Position numbers and translations under genes: made by a program. A model generated the notes under the pieces. That model saw only the letters and a program-made list of their open reading frames with translations, was not told the origin of the DNA and made no database searches. From Ailurus styani (taxonomy: Eukaryota; Chordata; Mammalia; Carnivora; Ailuridae), in the NCBI GenBank assembly GCA_002007465.1, contig LNAC01000032.1, positions 378,180 to 442,179 of the forward strand: 64,000 nt of DNA, written 5' to 3'. Shown here in pieces: positions 11,204-24,340 of the stretch. The first letter of the stretch is position 1. Every line of letters begins with the position of its first letter.

Positions 11204-13042
11204 GTTTCTATCTTGTTTATTCTTAAATTTGCCTCATGGGTTAAGATAACTGCTCTATCTCCATCCACTACTTCTGCATCCCAGATACTCAGAAGGTAAA
11301 AAGATAAAGAAGAGAATACCTTTTCTTTTAACCAAACTTACTAAAAAATTTTCATATCACTACTATTTACATCTCATTTGCCAGAATTTAGTCATACAGC
11401 AAACCTAGCTGCAAGGGAAGCTAGGAATTCTAGTTTCTATTCCAGGTGGGCATTTGCCCCACTAAAATTTAACGATTCAATTACTGAAGAAGAAATAGAA
11501 AGTGCTATTGAAGAACACCTAAACGTCTCTGCCCCAAAGGCAAAATAACTTCCCAGGATTGTGAAGAACTAAACATCCTGAATGCCATGTTCTGTAAAAA
11601 AAAAATCAATGCCTGCATAGAACCTGGATTTATTCTAATCTCTGAAATGATCACATTTTTATAATAGTTTCACTTTATTTTGTATTTTTTCCTTAATTAC
11701 TACCTATTTGCTTGTTTGATCTCCATAGAATACTGTGATGTGTCCACCAAATGTACCAGTTAAGAAGTTATTACATTTATTGACCAGTATAAGAGTCATT
11801 CTAATTCCCTTGATTGCTAATCTTTTATTGAGGTACTATTCCCCTATATCTAATTGGGATAACTATCAAAAATGGCATGAAAGAAAGCAAAGGAGCATGA
11901 TCGAAGTAACAGGGGATTGCATCCTAAAGAATGAAACAAATGGACTTAGGAAAAAAACAGACGCAGCAGCAGCTTCCATCCCAGCAGGAAACAAGCAGTT
12001 CATTTTACCTCCAAAGGTGGCCAACAATAGGGCCAAAAGGTGAACGACTTTCCAACAATAGAAACTTAGGGCCGGTATTGGGAGTTGTAAGGGGACATCT
12101 CATCTGAGCTGACAGAAGAAACAAATGCTTCAGGAGGTCTTATAATGGTAATAATCAGAGTGAATTACAGACCACGGCATTAACTGGGAGAGTTAGCTTC
12201 ATGTAATCTAAAGGGGGTAGAGGAGGAAAATCTGCTTTACAAAATAGAATATACTCAAATGAGATCAGGAAAGAAGCCCCAAGAAGCCAGCCGGCAGAGT
12301 AGGTTGCCCTAACTCCCTACTAGAGACCAAAAAGCTAAGACAAAGAAATCCAGAAATGAAAAAGAGCTGGGAAGTAGAAGGCTCTACCAAAGATCGATTC
12401 AGAAAACTCTTGTTGGGTATTGCCAACCGCAACCACAGAATACAGTACCCTCTGGAACTTTGCCCTGAGGGACAAGCAAGCAGAGAATATTTGCCAAGTA
12501 GTAAGTGAGGAAAACAAGTCTTAATACCTTGATAGGAGAAGTTCCAGCACAACCTGCTGGTTACATCCATTTACCAATAGTGAGGACAAGTCCCAGCTAG
12601 ATAAAAATTAACTACTACTTTCTCAAATACATGTACTTTTGTATTTCACGTACCATGTTCCTTTCTTCATTGACCCACCTCCAAGGACTCTAGTGTTCAT
12701 CCTAAAAATAAGATTGTTTTTGTAATAAAACCAACAGCTAACTCATTTCAGGTATTTAATTTTTCTATTCCTAGGAATACAATTTCTGCACTTACCAATG
12801 AAGCCATTTTTTATTATTCCCTTAGGTCTAATTAGAGAGACAGTCCTCTCCTTCTGAATCACTACTAAAATGAGCAAATCCATATCTCCCATTTATAAAC
12901 CTATGAAGGAAAATCCTCTGAATGTAGGCACTGGTAGAAGAATTCATGTGTTTCCAAAATGGTAGAGAGTGAAAGACTTTTTTCAGTGTCATAATTTGAA
13001 AGGCAGATTTCATAGTCCCCAAGACATTAAAAAAGAAAAAGT
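11204..13042. other. Intergenic DNA, no gene supported
   Basis: AT-rich. A 102-codon open frame at 11735-12043 (plus) has no recognisable domain or splice context and looks like chance. No exon was called. Confidence 0.45.
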
Positions 13043-13250
13043 AGGGATACTTGGGTGGCTCAGTCGGTTAAGTGGCTGCCTTCAGCTCAAGTCATGATCC
13101 CAGGGCCCTGGGGTTCAGCCCCACCCCAGGGTCTCTGCTCAGTGGGGAGCCTGCTTCTCCCTCTCCCTCTGCCTGCCGCTCTGCCTACTTGTGTTCTGTC
13201 TGTCAAATAAATAAATAAATAAAATATTTAAAACAATAAATTAAATTAAA
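13043..13250 (+). mobile_element. CAN SINE, plus orientation
   Basis: The head 'agggatacttgggtggctca' is followed by 'ctcagtggggagcctgcttc' and an (AAAT)n-rich tail. Target-site duplications are not obvious, so the 3' border is approximate. Confidence 0.88.
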
Positions 13251-14565
13251 TTAAAAAATCATAATAAAGGAAACGTAGCTTAAGTAACATTCCAACCATC
13301 ACCCAAAGTGGCAAAAACTGCTGTGTGATTAAAAAGAACGTCCATCTATTGTGAATCGGACACCCAACATCTGACCCAGCTGTAGGTCAGATGATTTTTT
13401 CCTTCCCGAATGTCCTTTTTTTCCTCACATCTATAATAAAGGGATCAAATCCCCTACAAACACCACCGAGTTCACATAAAAATCATATAAGGAAACCGAT
13501 GTGAGGGCATTTGGTTCAGGACAATGTAATATATAGATGCAAGATGTTCCTATTTCTACAAGAATGAACACTTTCCTCTAGGAGTATTTTGCTCACTCTG
13601 ACTCACCACAGGGCCAATGTAATTGCCAGAGTGTTGAGAGGATTTTGTTTTATGTTCATTGTTATATAGTTCGTGTTCCCAGTTCATCTTTTAGGTCTTT
13701 ATCTTGATTCTTTGATTTGTTTGCTGAATTTTCATTTTGCTTGCTCAGGAATAAAAATCTTCTGTTTGTGATCCCTCCACTGCACAGTTTTCTCATTCCA
13801 CAGCATGGAACTGTTGGTGTGTCTTTAAAGGCTTCTTTCAGGGGAGCACACGGGCTTAAATGAGGAGTGACTTCAGTTGTTCTTTCACTGCTGATTAATT
13901 TAGCAAGTTTTAGAAAGACAAGAGAACAAGTTAGTTCAGTTAGTTCAGTGGATGAATTGGTGGAAGAGGGGAGCATGGCTCCTCAGCCTTGCACTCTGCC
14001 CTCAAACACTGGGAAGCATTTGAAGTACATACTGAGACACAGATTTTTTTTCTCTCAAACAAGACCCCATCCACCGTGTCCTAAGATTTTCCTGACAATA
14101 ATAATCACACTGGTTTTTCTGAGGGCCCTCAGCTTGAGCACTGAAACAAAGAGTAAGACAAAAGAGTCAGCTAATGAACAAAAATACCAATTTTGTTACT
14201 GTTACAGACTGGGTTAGAGGACTTAGCTTACTGTGAGGACAAAATGAGTTTGTTCATTCCCAGTGTTCAGCCTCGTTTTCAGAACAACCAACATGAAGGA
14301 AAGTGTGAGACCATGAGGAAGACTCACTTACCCAGGTCACTGTGTCCACAGCTCCAAGTGGAAAGTGAAAAGAAAGACACCAGCTCCCCTCACGCTCAGG
14401 ACTTTTAATAGAATAGTTCCCCACAATAATGGCTATCACTAGGCAACCACATCACCAGGAGGAGGAAGGAATTGGTCCAAAGGTTGGGAGTACATAGAGA
14501 CCATCACTCCTCACAGAAACCAGGAATCAAAGGAGATAATTATCTCTAAAAAATACAAATAGAGA
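13251..14565. other. Intergenic DNA, nothing recognised
   Basis: Mostly AT-rich. Open frames of about 104-116 codons overlap on both strands near 13660-14217 without any recognisable domain, so I do not call genes here. Confidence 0.4.
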
Positions 14566-14735
14566 GCATTTATTGAGTTCTCACTATGTGCTAGGTACTA
14601 CTCTAAAAGCTTTATGTAGATTTATGTAGATCATTTAATCCTCACAAAGCTTTTCCTATAAGGAAAGTACCATTATTATCTCCATTCCACAGATGAGGAA
14701 ACTGAGGCACAGAAAGGTTTTAAGTAACTGAATGA
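14566..14735 (-). repeat. MIR SINE, minus orientation
   Basis: 'tttattgagttctcactatg', 'tttaatcctcacaaagcttt', 'acagatgaggaaactgaggc' and 'aggttttaagtaactgaatg' follow the reverse-complement MIR consensus over most of its length. Confidence 0.78.
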
Positions 14736-15637
14736 GAGAAAAGAAAATCATGTCCAGATAGAAGGCTCACCAGAAGGCAAAGCAACATTACATCACTTAT
14801 AGAAATTCAAGGACAGTCCAGCCCAGATGGAAGAGTTTCTTTTTTTAGGGTTTCTATTCTCAATATGGCTGGGGCTGTAAGAAAATCCGGACACACAGTG
14901 CTGCTCCTGAACTGGACTGGCCTCAGTGGGTATGACAGAAAGGACAGGAGGAATGTTCTCTCTTCAAAATGTCTCCCTCTTAGGCTGGTGTGGAACCTGC
15001 AGGAAGTCCCCATCGACTTCTCTGCTGGAGTTAATGCATCCAAAATCGGTTGTAAAAAATAAAACGAGGTGACAATAAGTTATAATCAGCCTTTATCTCC
15101 TTGCAACATATTAATGCGAAGGTGGGGATTAGCTCTAGGAAAAAAACCCTAAGGAAATGAGATGGGTTAAGGAAGGGTGAGAAGAAGGAAAGAGGGTTCT
15201 CAGGTTGGGGAGCTCAGTGAGAAGGGCTCACAGGTGTCCAGGAGGCAGTGGTGAGGGCACCAAGACTGAGAGCGTAAACACAACACGGGGAATGGTCTGC
15301 CCCTCTCTCACACCTTCACTTTATTTGATTTGATGTTCCCAAGCCTTTTGAGGGGGAAGTTTTCTTATAAAATGCCTATCATTTGCCAAAAGGTCATTAT
15401 TGCCTGTCTATATAAGAACATGAACACTCATCTGTCCCTGAAACTCTTCAACTGTCCACTGCCACCAACAGACACCAACTCACCCTGAGAGTCTCTGAAG
15501 TTAGAAATGACAGTAAAAACATCAGTTCTATGATGTGATATATATTTTTAAATATGTGTAAAATATATACATATATGTACAAATGTGTGTGTGTGTGTGT
15601 GTATACATTGGTTTTATAATATCAGTTCTTTCCTTCA
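14736..15637. other. Intergenic DNA, nothing recognised
   Basis: It includes a TATA/ATAT-rich and (GT)n stretch at about 15540-15603. No gene was recognised. Confidence 0.4.
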
Positions 15638-16130
15638 ATGTATTAGTTTCCTGTGGCTGCTATAACAAATTATCACAAACTGGGTGACTTGAACAGAAAT
15701 TGATTTTCTCACAGTTTCAGAAACCAAGGTGTCGGCAGGACCATACTCCCTCAGAGGCTCTAGGGAAGAATCATTCCTTGCCTCTCCCAGCTTCTGGAGG
15801 CTGTCTGCATTCCTTTGCTTCCTTGGCTTCTGGTCACATGGCTCCAATCTCTGTCTCCATGTTCACAGTGTCTTCACACCAAATTCTCCACTATCTCCTC
15901 CTCCTCATTCAGTCTCAGGTGTTTTTCTTTTCTGCCTTTCTAACAAAGCCACTTTATTAGCCTAAGGATCTACCCAGATATTTGAGGATGATTTCATCAT
16001 CTCAAGATTTTTTTAACTTAATTACATCTGCAAAGACTATTTTTCCAAATAAATTGACATCCACAGGTTCCAGGGATTAAGATGTTGCCATATATTTCGG
16101 GGCACTACCATTCAGCCTACTACATTGCAT
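15638..16130 (-). mobile_element. MLT1-like MaLR LTR, minus orientation
   Basis: 'gtattagtttcctgtggctg', 'caaggtgtcggcaggaccat', 'ccttgcctctcccagcttct', 'ttacatctgcaaagactatt' and 'cacaggttccagggattaag' appear in order. It is a second copy of the same LTR type as at 10393-10815, with no coding remnants. Confidence 0.72.
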
Positions 16131-16289
16131 CAGAACAAGTGAAAAAAAATGGGAAAAAAATGGAGGAGTACACTATTTCAGAACCTCCCTCCCTCGCCAC
16201 CTCATCAAGAAAAATACTAAAATGTGAGATCATATAGCGATGGCCCAAAGAACGTGCCAGAAAAGAGCACTGGGGAACTGTACCAACAA

Positions 16290-16890
16290 TTTTGACAACC
16301 AGGCGTGTGATTTTAGATGATTCGTTTATGCTTTCAAGGTCTCAGTTTTCTAATCTGTAAAAGAGGGGTTGTTCGGATGTTCCTTGAGTATCTTCCAACC
16401 TCAACATCTTATGACCCTATGAAAAATTCCACACATGATGTAGAACCCAGCATGAACACTGTCAGAAAACAGACAAAAGTAATGTTATCATCTTTGCCAG
16501 GAAAAGGACAAGTCCTCGGTACATCAATACATAAGCTATTGCACTAACTAAAACAATCACCGGAATCTGAGTGATGCTAAAATCAACAAGCCCCCACAAA
16601 ATTAAACTGTTTTATACAAAATCTCTCTTACCCAAAAGAAAGAAAAGAAAAAGAGGAGGAGGAGGAGGAAGGGAGAGAAGGAAAAACCTAGCATATCTAA
16701 CTGGGGGCAAAGCAGCCTGGTTGCACTAGGCATACGTGATTTTGTTCCGTGCTAGGGAGACACTGTGCTGGAAAAGAAAGTGTGTATGTTCTGGAGATTT
16801 AGTTCAACCTGAAATGGATCCCAATTCTATGAGATCTTGAAAAAGTCATTTAACCTTCCCGAATCTGTGTGTTTTTGTGGGAAATGGGGA
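16290..16890 (+). repeat. Two MIR-like remnants
   Basis: 'ggtctcagttttctaatctg' near 16338 and 'aaaaagtcatttaaccttcc' near 16839 resemble the conserved MIR core ('aacctctctgtgcctcagtttcctcatctgtaaaa'). Both are short and diverged. Confidence 0.4.
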
Positions 16891-17680
16891 AAACCACAAA
16901 AATGCCATGGGGAAACAGTGAAAACACCACGTGGAGAAGGTATGGAAGTCATTCAGAGGCAGCTGCCTGGCATGTGCCGTTTCCCTCTGTTTGCCCTGCC
17001 CAGGAGAGAGTAAATAGATCTGACCTTAAACAAAGCTGTAAAGTGTTTGAAGTTCACTTTCACCTGCTTTCCTGTACTTGTCTTTTCCCTCTTCATGGTA
17101 ACCCTTCCAGGCAAGGAATTTGTCATTTATCTGTGTTTATTGGACAATCTGAAATTATACCAAAATGCTACCTGTATCAGACTTATTTTGTCTCTAACTG
17201 TGGAATTTTGGGGTGTGAGCAAGAAGGTGACAGAAGACCAGTGTGTGGGAGCTGAGAAGTGGATTCTAAAGTCCTCTGAAATGAAACTCTACTGACCCAA
17301 AAGAGGACTCTCCGTTAGGTATTTTAGAATTGCATGCGAGGACAGAATGCAATAGCACATAGACTCCTCTCTTCCTTACGAAGTCGGGCTGAAAGCTAGA
17401 AATTCATTCTAATCTGCTATGATTTCAATAAAGTAATGAGAGTACATATTCATAAGAATAAGAAGCCTATACCATTGTCACGTTCACCTTCCCCAAATTT
17501 ACTTATTGTGACCACTTTTTCTTCCCCAAGATATCAAGATGTATAATGAATGTTTTCTGAAAGAAACTTAGGTCGTGTTAATATTTGGTAAGTTTTTTGA
17601 TGCCCAAACCTTCCCCCACAGCTCTTATCCAAGAGGACAACAAATTGGATTTCTTGTCTCTTTTCATAAAAATACACTTA
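16891..17680. other. Intergenic DNA, no gene supported
   Basis: Overlapping open frames of 82-128 codons at 16869-17295 show no domain, and nothing around them suggests exons. Confidence 0.4.
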
Positions 17681-17874
17681 CTTTTTTAAAGATTTTATTT
17701 ATTTATTTGGCAGAGAGAGACACAGCGAGAGAGGGACACAAGCAGGGGAAGTGGGAGAAGGAGATGCAGGCTCCCTGCCAGGCAGGGAGCAGATGCGGGG
17801 CTCTATCCTAGGACCCTGAGATCATGACCTGAGCCAAAGGCAGAAGCCTAACAACTGAGCCACCCAGGTGCCTC
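17681..17874 (-). mobile_element. CAN SINE, minus orientation
   Basis: It runs from 'cttttttaaagattttattt' to the head 'gccacccaggtgcctc'. The flanks 'cataaaaatacactta' and 'catataaatacattta' look like a diverged target-site duplication, so this is an older insertion than the perfectly flanked copies. Confidence 0.92.
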
Positions 17875-20800
17875 ATATAAATACATTTAAAAAGCAAGTG
17901 GCAAAAGATACTGAATATAATTCAGACCAGTTAATGTTTATATGGAGTACTTTATTCATAAGGAGAAAAAAATTTTTCATAAATTTTAAATTTGCTGTAT
18001 TTTCAATACAGTTACAATACAGTAGCATAATTAGCCAGCCCTTTTGACACCAAGTATTAAGATGAATGAAAAGGGATTATTTTTACCGTCCCAGGGCCAA
18101 AACAATCTAGTGACTAGAATTGGCACAGGATATGTCGTCTAAAAATATTCCAATGCGTCATTTTATGCTACTAAGACTATGTCACTTATTTTTTTTAATT
18201 GGTCTGAGACAAGGAGGTTTTCATTAACTCTTGCCAACATTATTCCAAAGAAGAGTCAGCTTCAGATAAAGTGATATACTTTTTTAATTATGTGTAACTG
18301 TGCCAAGGTATTCTTAGGGAGAAAAAAATAAAAGCTCCCTTATAACCCTTACTAAGAATCTTACCATGGGGACTTTGCTCTTATTTAAATTAAGAGTCAA
18401 TCCTTTATTAAATATATTCTAACTAGCTATTACTATTATAGGAAAATCACCTCTATGAATGAGGAGATTAGGGGTAGGAGAAGCAGGGAGAGTCTGAACT
18501 GAATTGCTTATTCTTTACAATTCATCAACAGTTCAGAGCATGCTTTGTAAGTATGTAAAGTGCTATTTTTACATTTTAAGTATTATCCTATATGAATGTA
18601 GTGTGCTACTAAACTTTGTGCCAGAGCTTAAGGACTTCCCAAACTCACTAGGAAATGAGAAAATATCTTTGGTAAATAAATTAAAAGTACTTAAAGGATT
18701 TATATTTCAGTTCTCTATATGAATTGGAGAGTTTTCCCATTCTGGTTATTATTTATCCTATTCTTTATTTGTTTTTGTTATCAAAATTATAAGCAGATAG
18801 AACTTATAGGAAATGTTGATATATAGAATATGTATATATGTACGTAAATATTTATTCACACGTGTATAGAGGGTGACCTATCTAAAACTGTAATGCTTTA
18901 CATGGCCCTCCTGTCAGGAATATGTAAATATATATTAATTTCTCTACATCTGGAAAACAGAATATAGGCAGAGAGAATATATTCATAATTATGTGAGTCT
19001 TTTAAACTCTTTCTTAATTAAAGAGGGTGGAAAAATGAAACAAAACACTATCATAAAGTTTTATCATTTTACTTCTAAGTAGATAGCTCTGATTTAGCTT
19101 ATGATGACTTGTTACAAGCTTTTTTTAAATAGGTATGAACTCAAATATAAAGAAGAAAAATCTGACCAGAATAAAAACCTCAAAAAAAAAAATCCACTGT
19201 TCAAAATAGTAATGAAAATCACGATCAGTGACTTCCAAAACAATGGGATATTTTTTATCTCAACAGTAATGTTTATCAACTAACACCGAATAGTAAAAAA
19301 AAAAAAAAAGGTAACTATTATATCACAGTCCCCTTGGTTATCAGTTGTTTTGAAGGTCTAGATTCACATCAATTTCATAGTTTTCAGATACCTGGTAGGA
19401 AATCAGACATAATAAATCAATTAAAATCAGTGAATTTTATCCAGATCAGTAATTCATCATATCTTAGAGAAAATTAAATTTTTTTCAATTCACAAAGAAA
19501 TGTTGATTTTTGTTGTTTTCTCCCTGTTCCTCAATTCCACATATCATGTCTTTGTCTTTCACTATCTATAGGTCATAGCCAGGTTGGCAGAGGCCAATGA
19601 CTCAGTAAAAAATTGAATATAGACTGAGGTTCCTAGGGGGCAGCAAGGACTTTATCACACGGTAATAGAGGGATAATTTGAGGGCTCCATTGCTTCTACC
19701 CCAGCATTGGGACTCCAGTTCCTCTGTCCTGGCAGACTCCTCAATCTATGTGAGCTGTATGACCACCAAACTTGGAACTTCTGGGATGTAGCCTCTTTTG
19801 AGGAACTCTCACAAACGTCCTTACCTGTGGGAGATTCCCGGTTGCTGGTTTGATGGTAAAACAAAGTGAGAGCAACCTTGAACCTGATCTAAATCCTCAT
19901 CCTCGCATTCCTTCAAACCCTGGGAGCCCTCTCTCATCAGGACACGCTCACTGATTGGTTTACAGCTTTTCAGTGAAATAATTCTTGGAAGGACCTGGAA
20001 ATAATGTTCTTGCCCAGTTTTTCCAAACTTCCAAAAGATATGTTTAAAGGAAAAAACTAAGATAACAACATTAAAGCTAAATCACAGCATTTCTTATAAT
20101 ATAAATTATTATAACAAAATGATTGGAGAGGTGAGAAGTTAACTTCGCCTGTGGTTAAAAGTAAAATTTCAATTTAAAAATGTAATATTCTTTAAATTCA
20201 ATCTGGAAAACAAAAACCTCAAAGAACAGTCTTCTAAAGTTAACCTGCAAACCATTCTACTCCCTACTCTCATCTTCCCCCAGCCCTGCATCTTACTACA
20301 ACAGCATCACCATCCGTCTTTTCTTTCCTTTTTCTCTGATCATTTGCATATAATTAAAAGATTTGGTTAGTCTTTTTTTTTTTAGCTCGGTTTATGCCCA
20401 TTGAAGATCTAGAAATATTGTTTCCATCATCCAGAACTCAGCTTCACAAACTACCACAAGGTGAATCTACTAAATTAACTGAATCATCAGGTTGAATGAG
20501 AATCCTAGACCTTGAGACTGCCTTTTTTTTTCTCATTTTAGTTCTATCATTCCTTTTCCTTTCTTGATTTTTTTCTCCTCTATTCAACACACTCATGTGC
20601 ACTTGGCGAAGGTAGAGAATGAGGAAAGCATATATGATTTGTGTGTACCCTTTTAACACATAAAAAGATAATAAATAAATATTTCAAGGTGAAAAGCATT
20701 ATTTTCATTTTTATTGATTTTTGTAGACCCTATTTGATTTTTGTAAATTAGAAACCAGTAGAATGACATTAATGTTTTGGGAAAAGAGGGATGAGTTGTC

Positions 20801-20880
20801 AACTGTAGCAAAAAGAATAAACAACTACAGGGTACAGCTTTAACTCCTACAATTCGCAGCTGCTCTCCTACGGGAGAGGA
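17875..20880. other. AT-rich intergenic DNA, nothing recognised
   Basis: About 3 kb of very AT-rich sequence without CAN SINEs, recognisable exons or RNA genes. Confidence 0.45.
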
Positions 20881-20897
20881 AAAGAATACAAAATGTT

Positions 20898-21090
20898 GGG
20901 ATGCCTGGGTGGTTCAGTAGGTTAGGCATCTGCCTATATCTTCGGTTATGACCCCAAGGTCCTGGGATCTAGCCCCACATTGGGCTCCTTGCTCAGCAGG
21001 GGGTCTGCTTCTCCCTCTCCCTGCTGCTCCCCCTGCTTGTGTTCTGTCTCTCTCTCTCTGTCAAATAAATAAATTTCAAAAAATCAAAAA
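20898..21090 (+). mobile_element. CAN SINE, first of a head-to-tail pair
   Basis: The head is 'gggatgcctgggtggttcag' and the tail 'aaataaataaatttcaaaaa'. A single 17-bp direct repeat, AAAGAATACAAAATGTT, brackets this copy and the following one (20881-20897 and 21324-21340). Confidence 0.92.
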
Positions 21091-21095
21091 ATGTA

Positions 21096-21323
21096 GGGGC
21101 ACCTGGGTGGCTCAGTGGGTTAAAGCCTCTGCCTTTGGCTCAGGTCATGATCTCAGGGTCCTGGGATTGAGCCCCGCATCGGGCTCTCTGCTCAGCTGGG
21201 AGCCTGCTTCCTCCTCTCTCTCTCTCTCTCTCTCTGCCTGCCTCTCTGCCTACTTGTAATCTCTCTCTGTGTGTCAAATAAATAAATAAAATCTTTTCTA
21301 AAATTAAAAAATTTAAATTAAAA
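21096..21323 (+). mobile_element. CAN SINE, second of a head-to-tail pair
   Basis: The head is 'ggggcacctgggtggctcag', followed by the 'tgggttaaagcctctgcctt' variant that is common in musteloid copies, and a long A-rich tail. It has no private target-site duplication. It either inserted into the tail of the first copy or moved with it. Confidence 0.92.
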
Positions 21324-21340
21324 AAAGAATACAAAATGTT

Positions 21341-23220
21341 CTCCATAAATATATCCCTGAGAAAATAAAGTTGATACTTCAGGGGAGAATGAGGAGAGCA
21401 AACATAAAAAAAAAAAAGAGTAAGAATCCTATTGCTTCTGATTCATACATTACATTCAGGAAAGAGAAATTTTTCTCATTGTCCAGCAAAAAATGTTGGA
21501 ATATGTGGATTTGAAAGAAGAAAGAACATTTGCATGCAGATAAAGATGATGATGGAAAATCATACTTGTTCCAGGATTACTCCAACATTTTCTTTCAGGA
21601 CATTTAAACATCTTTCAGTGAATCAGTGATTTCAGTTTCTTGAAATCAGACTTTGGGAAATGTACTAAGCACACCTGTAAGAAAACACACTTCTGAACAA
21701 AAAGGCAGTTTTTATAACCTCATGAGTGACAGAGACAAAATGATCACCATCCTCCCAAGAGACAGTGTAAATATCAGAAGGGCTAATAAGCGGAGGCGGC
21801 ACCCTCGAGATGGAAGGTGTGGTATGTGTACAATTTCCAGATAAGAACAAAATCATGGCACTTAAACAGTAGCAGCAGTGTTAGTTACATGTAATATTTG
21901 AAAAATATGACAACCGTCTCAACCTGCTCAAGTAGCTCTCATGGTAAGGGTGAAATTTTATCAACATTGGTTAACTTACGGTGTATTAGAAAACTAGCAA
22001 GGAGATAAATGGATGGATTAAAAGATAAACTACTTACAGGCAGACAAACAGAAGGACAGATCGAGTTACAATCAAACGTGCACTTTACTCAGACAGAAAG
22101 ATAATAACTAGCCCCAAGAAGTGACAGGTCTGCTAGGAGAGCCTTGAACATAGAATTCTCTGACTTTGTTTTTAATTTAGTTCTCACAGGGTCATGCTGC
22201 ATAACTGAGGATAAGTCTCTAAAAGTCTCTAGGACACTGTTTTCCATTCGTCAAATGAGGTTAATAATATTTTCATACAGTTTTTTTGAGGGTAAAACAC
22301 ATAGGAAATATTTGAAAGATTCTGGAAGAAATGCCCTCTATTAATTGGAGCTATTTGATATGACATCATTTTCTTCTGTAATTGGAGTTCAGTCAATAGA
22401 CAGAGATTCAGTGTATATATGAAACGATGAAGCATCTGAATCCATTATGAAGGGGCATTAGCGGGTTCTTTGCTGAAAAGGGAGACTGGCTATCTTTCTC
22501 CCAGTAATTTCAACATAAACTGAGGGAGGAGGTCACCCTGAGGGAGGAGGTCACCCTCAGATCCTTTCCAGTTCTTACTGTCTATGGATCCTAATTTCTC
22601 TTGCCCATTTAGAAAAATGCTGACTTAGAGACCCACAACACAGAGATGGAAAATAAGGCTGTGCTTCCCCTCAAACTCTACTTTGAAAAAATATCATAGA
22701 ATTTGCAAGGGATAGTCTGGATTCCTGTGACAGCACAGGAGGGGATCCCCTTTAAAATAAACTCAACTATCAGTTTTCATTAGATGAACCACTCCTCACG
22801 CCACCTTCCTTTACATACGGCACAAAGGAATGAGAATTTTTGTCGGGAAACAGGAAACTGTACTCTTCCATTTCTTCTTCTCCTGTGCTTCTTAAAATTG
22901 GGAAGCCATACATACACTTACATTTATCTATTCCTTCTGGAAAAGGTTAAAATGGGCCCATTTTAAATCATGTTTGCTAATGGAACAAAGTTGAATTGGG
23001 AACAACCTTGTGGACCAGTACACGGTCTGCTGTGATGAAACGGACCTTGTACTGGCGTTCTCTCCTGGCTCACATTCTACCACACAACTAATATATGAAC
23101 TTGCCTTGGTGCCCACAGACGACTGTGTCCTTGAGATCATTACCTTTCCCCTTTATTTGTCTCCTGACTCCCATCCACCCAAGGTGTCTTCTTCAGCACT
23201 TGAAGTCAATTTCCTTAAAA
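21341..23220. other. Intergenic DNA, no gene seen
   Basis: AT-rich. The only distinct element is a perfect 18-bp tandem duplication at 22521-22556. No exon was recognised. Confidence 0.4.
22521..22556 (+). repeat. Two perfect 18-bp tandem units
   Basis: TGAGGGAGGAGGTCACCC occurs at 22521-22538 and again at 22539-22556 without mismatch. Confidence 0.95.
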
Positions 23221-23232
23221 TTTCAAATGATT

Positions 23233-23422
23233 GGGGTGCCTGGGTGGCTCAGTGGGTTAAAGCCTCTGCCTTCGGCTCAGGTCATGATCTCAGGATTGAG
23301 CCCCGCATGGGGCTCCCTACTCAGCAGGGAGCCTGCTTCCTCCTCTCTCTCTGCCAGCCTCTCTGCCTACTTGTGATCTCTCTCTGAGTGTCAAGTAAAT
23401 AAATAAAAATCTTTAAAATTTT
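23233..23422 (+). mobile_element. CAN SINE, last one before the PITX2 locus
   Basis: The head is 'ggggtgcctgggtggctcag', with the 'tgggttaaagcctctgcctt' variant. The 12-bp target-site duplication TTTCAAATGATT is at 23221-23232 and 23423-23434. The next CAN SINE to the right begins only at 60490. Confidence 0.95.
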
Positions 23423-24039
23423 TTTCAAATGATTTTACTACAGTAATGAAGGTATTAGGGTGCAAACTGGACAGGTGGGTAATGATAGGTAAAATCTCAT
23501 TTCTCCTTGAGTTTGGCACCAATAACCAGATTCCTAACAGGTTTTCCTACATTTCCCTGCCCCATTTGCATGTTCTTGCAATGTGGCTGTCCCTATTACT
23601 CAGTCCTCAACTTGCATTTCTCTTTGGTTTTAGGATAAAACTTCTCAAACCTCAACTTTGACTTTTTTTTTTCTCTCTTGGAATATCTAGGGAAGAGTTC
23701 TTGTAAACTAGATTTCTAAGATTTTATACTAGGCTTAGGCCAACCTGACAATCTGAGCACTAATTTTCCTACTGTTCGGAAATATCCCTGAACTTATCTT
23801 TCTCTTTCCTAGAATGACCTGCCCAGGACAAATAGTAGAGATTGGTTTTTCTGTTCTCTTTAATTCAGTCATTTCTCTTTCCTCCTCTCTAGCACGTAAA
23901 ACGTTTCTGACTTTCTCCATCCTCCATACAATATGTTTGCTTTTCTTATCTCTGCATTTTCCTTTTGTTTTTTCAAATGTTCCTCATGGAAGTTCTTTAT
24001 TTCTTCCCCTCCAGTTATGGTACACCACCAGTGTACTAA

Positions 24040-24340
24040 TTAACATTTGCAACTTTGGAGATAGACAAATCTAGATTCAAATTCCAACTGTGCCGCTTAA
24101 CACCTACGTGATCCGAAGTAATTTCCCACTCACTCTGCACTCCAGTGGTTAAAAGCTAGATGACCGTGGGCCAATGACATAATCACCCCAAAACTTACTG
24201 CCCCCATTTGTAAGATGACAGTGCCTTCCTTTTAATGTTGATGTAAGGAGCAAATATGATGATCAATACAAAACTGTCTAGCATGATTGCTAAACAAACT
24301 AAGCACCCTATAGATATTCATTATTACCATTATTACTAAC
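24040..24340 (+). repeat. MIR-like SINE, plus orientation
   Basis: 'aactttggagatagacaaat', 'aaattccaactgtgccgctt' and 'atgttgatgtaaggagcaaa' follow the order of the MIR consensus. The middle is diverged or interrupted. Confidence 0.5.

Noticed and set aside
11735..12043. 102-codon plus-strand frame in intergenic DNA
   Set aside because: No domain, no recognisable family and no splice or promoter context.
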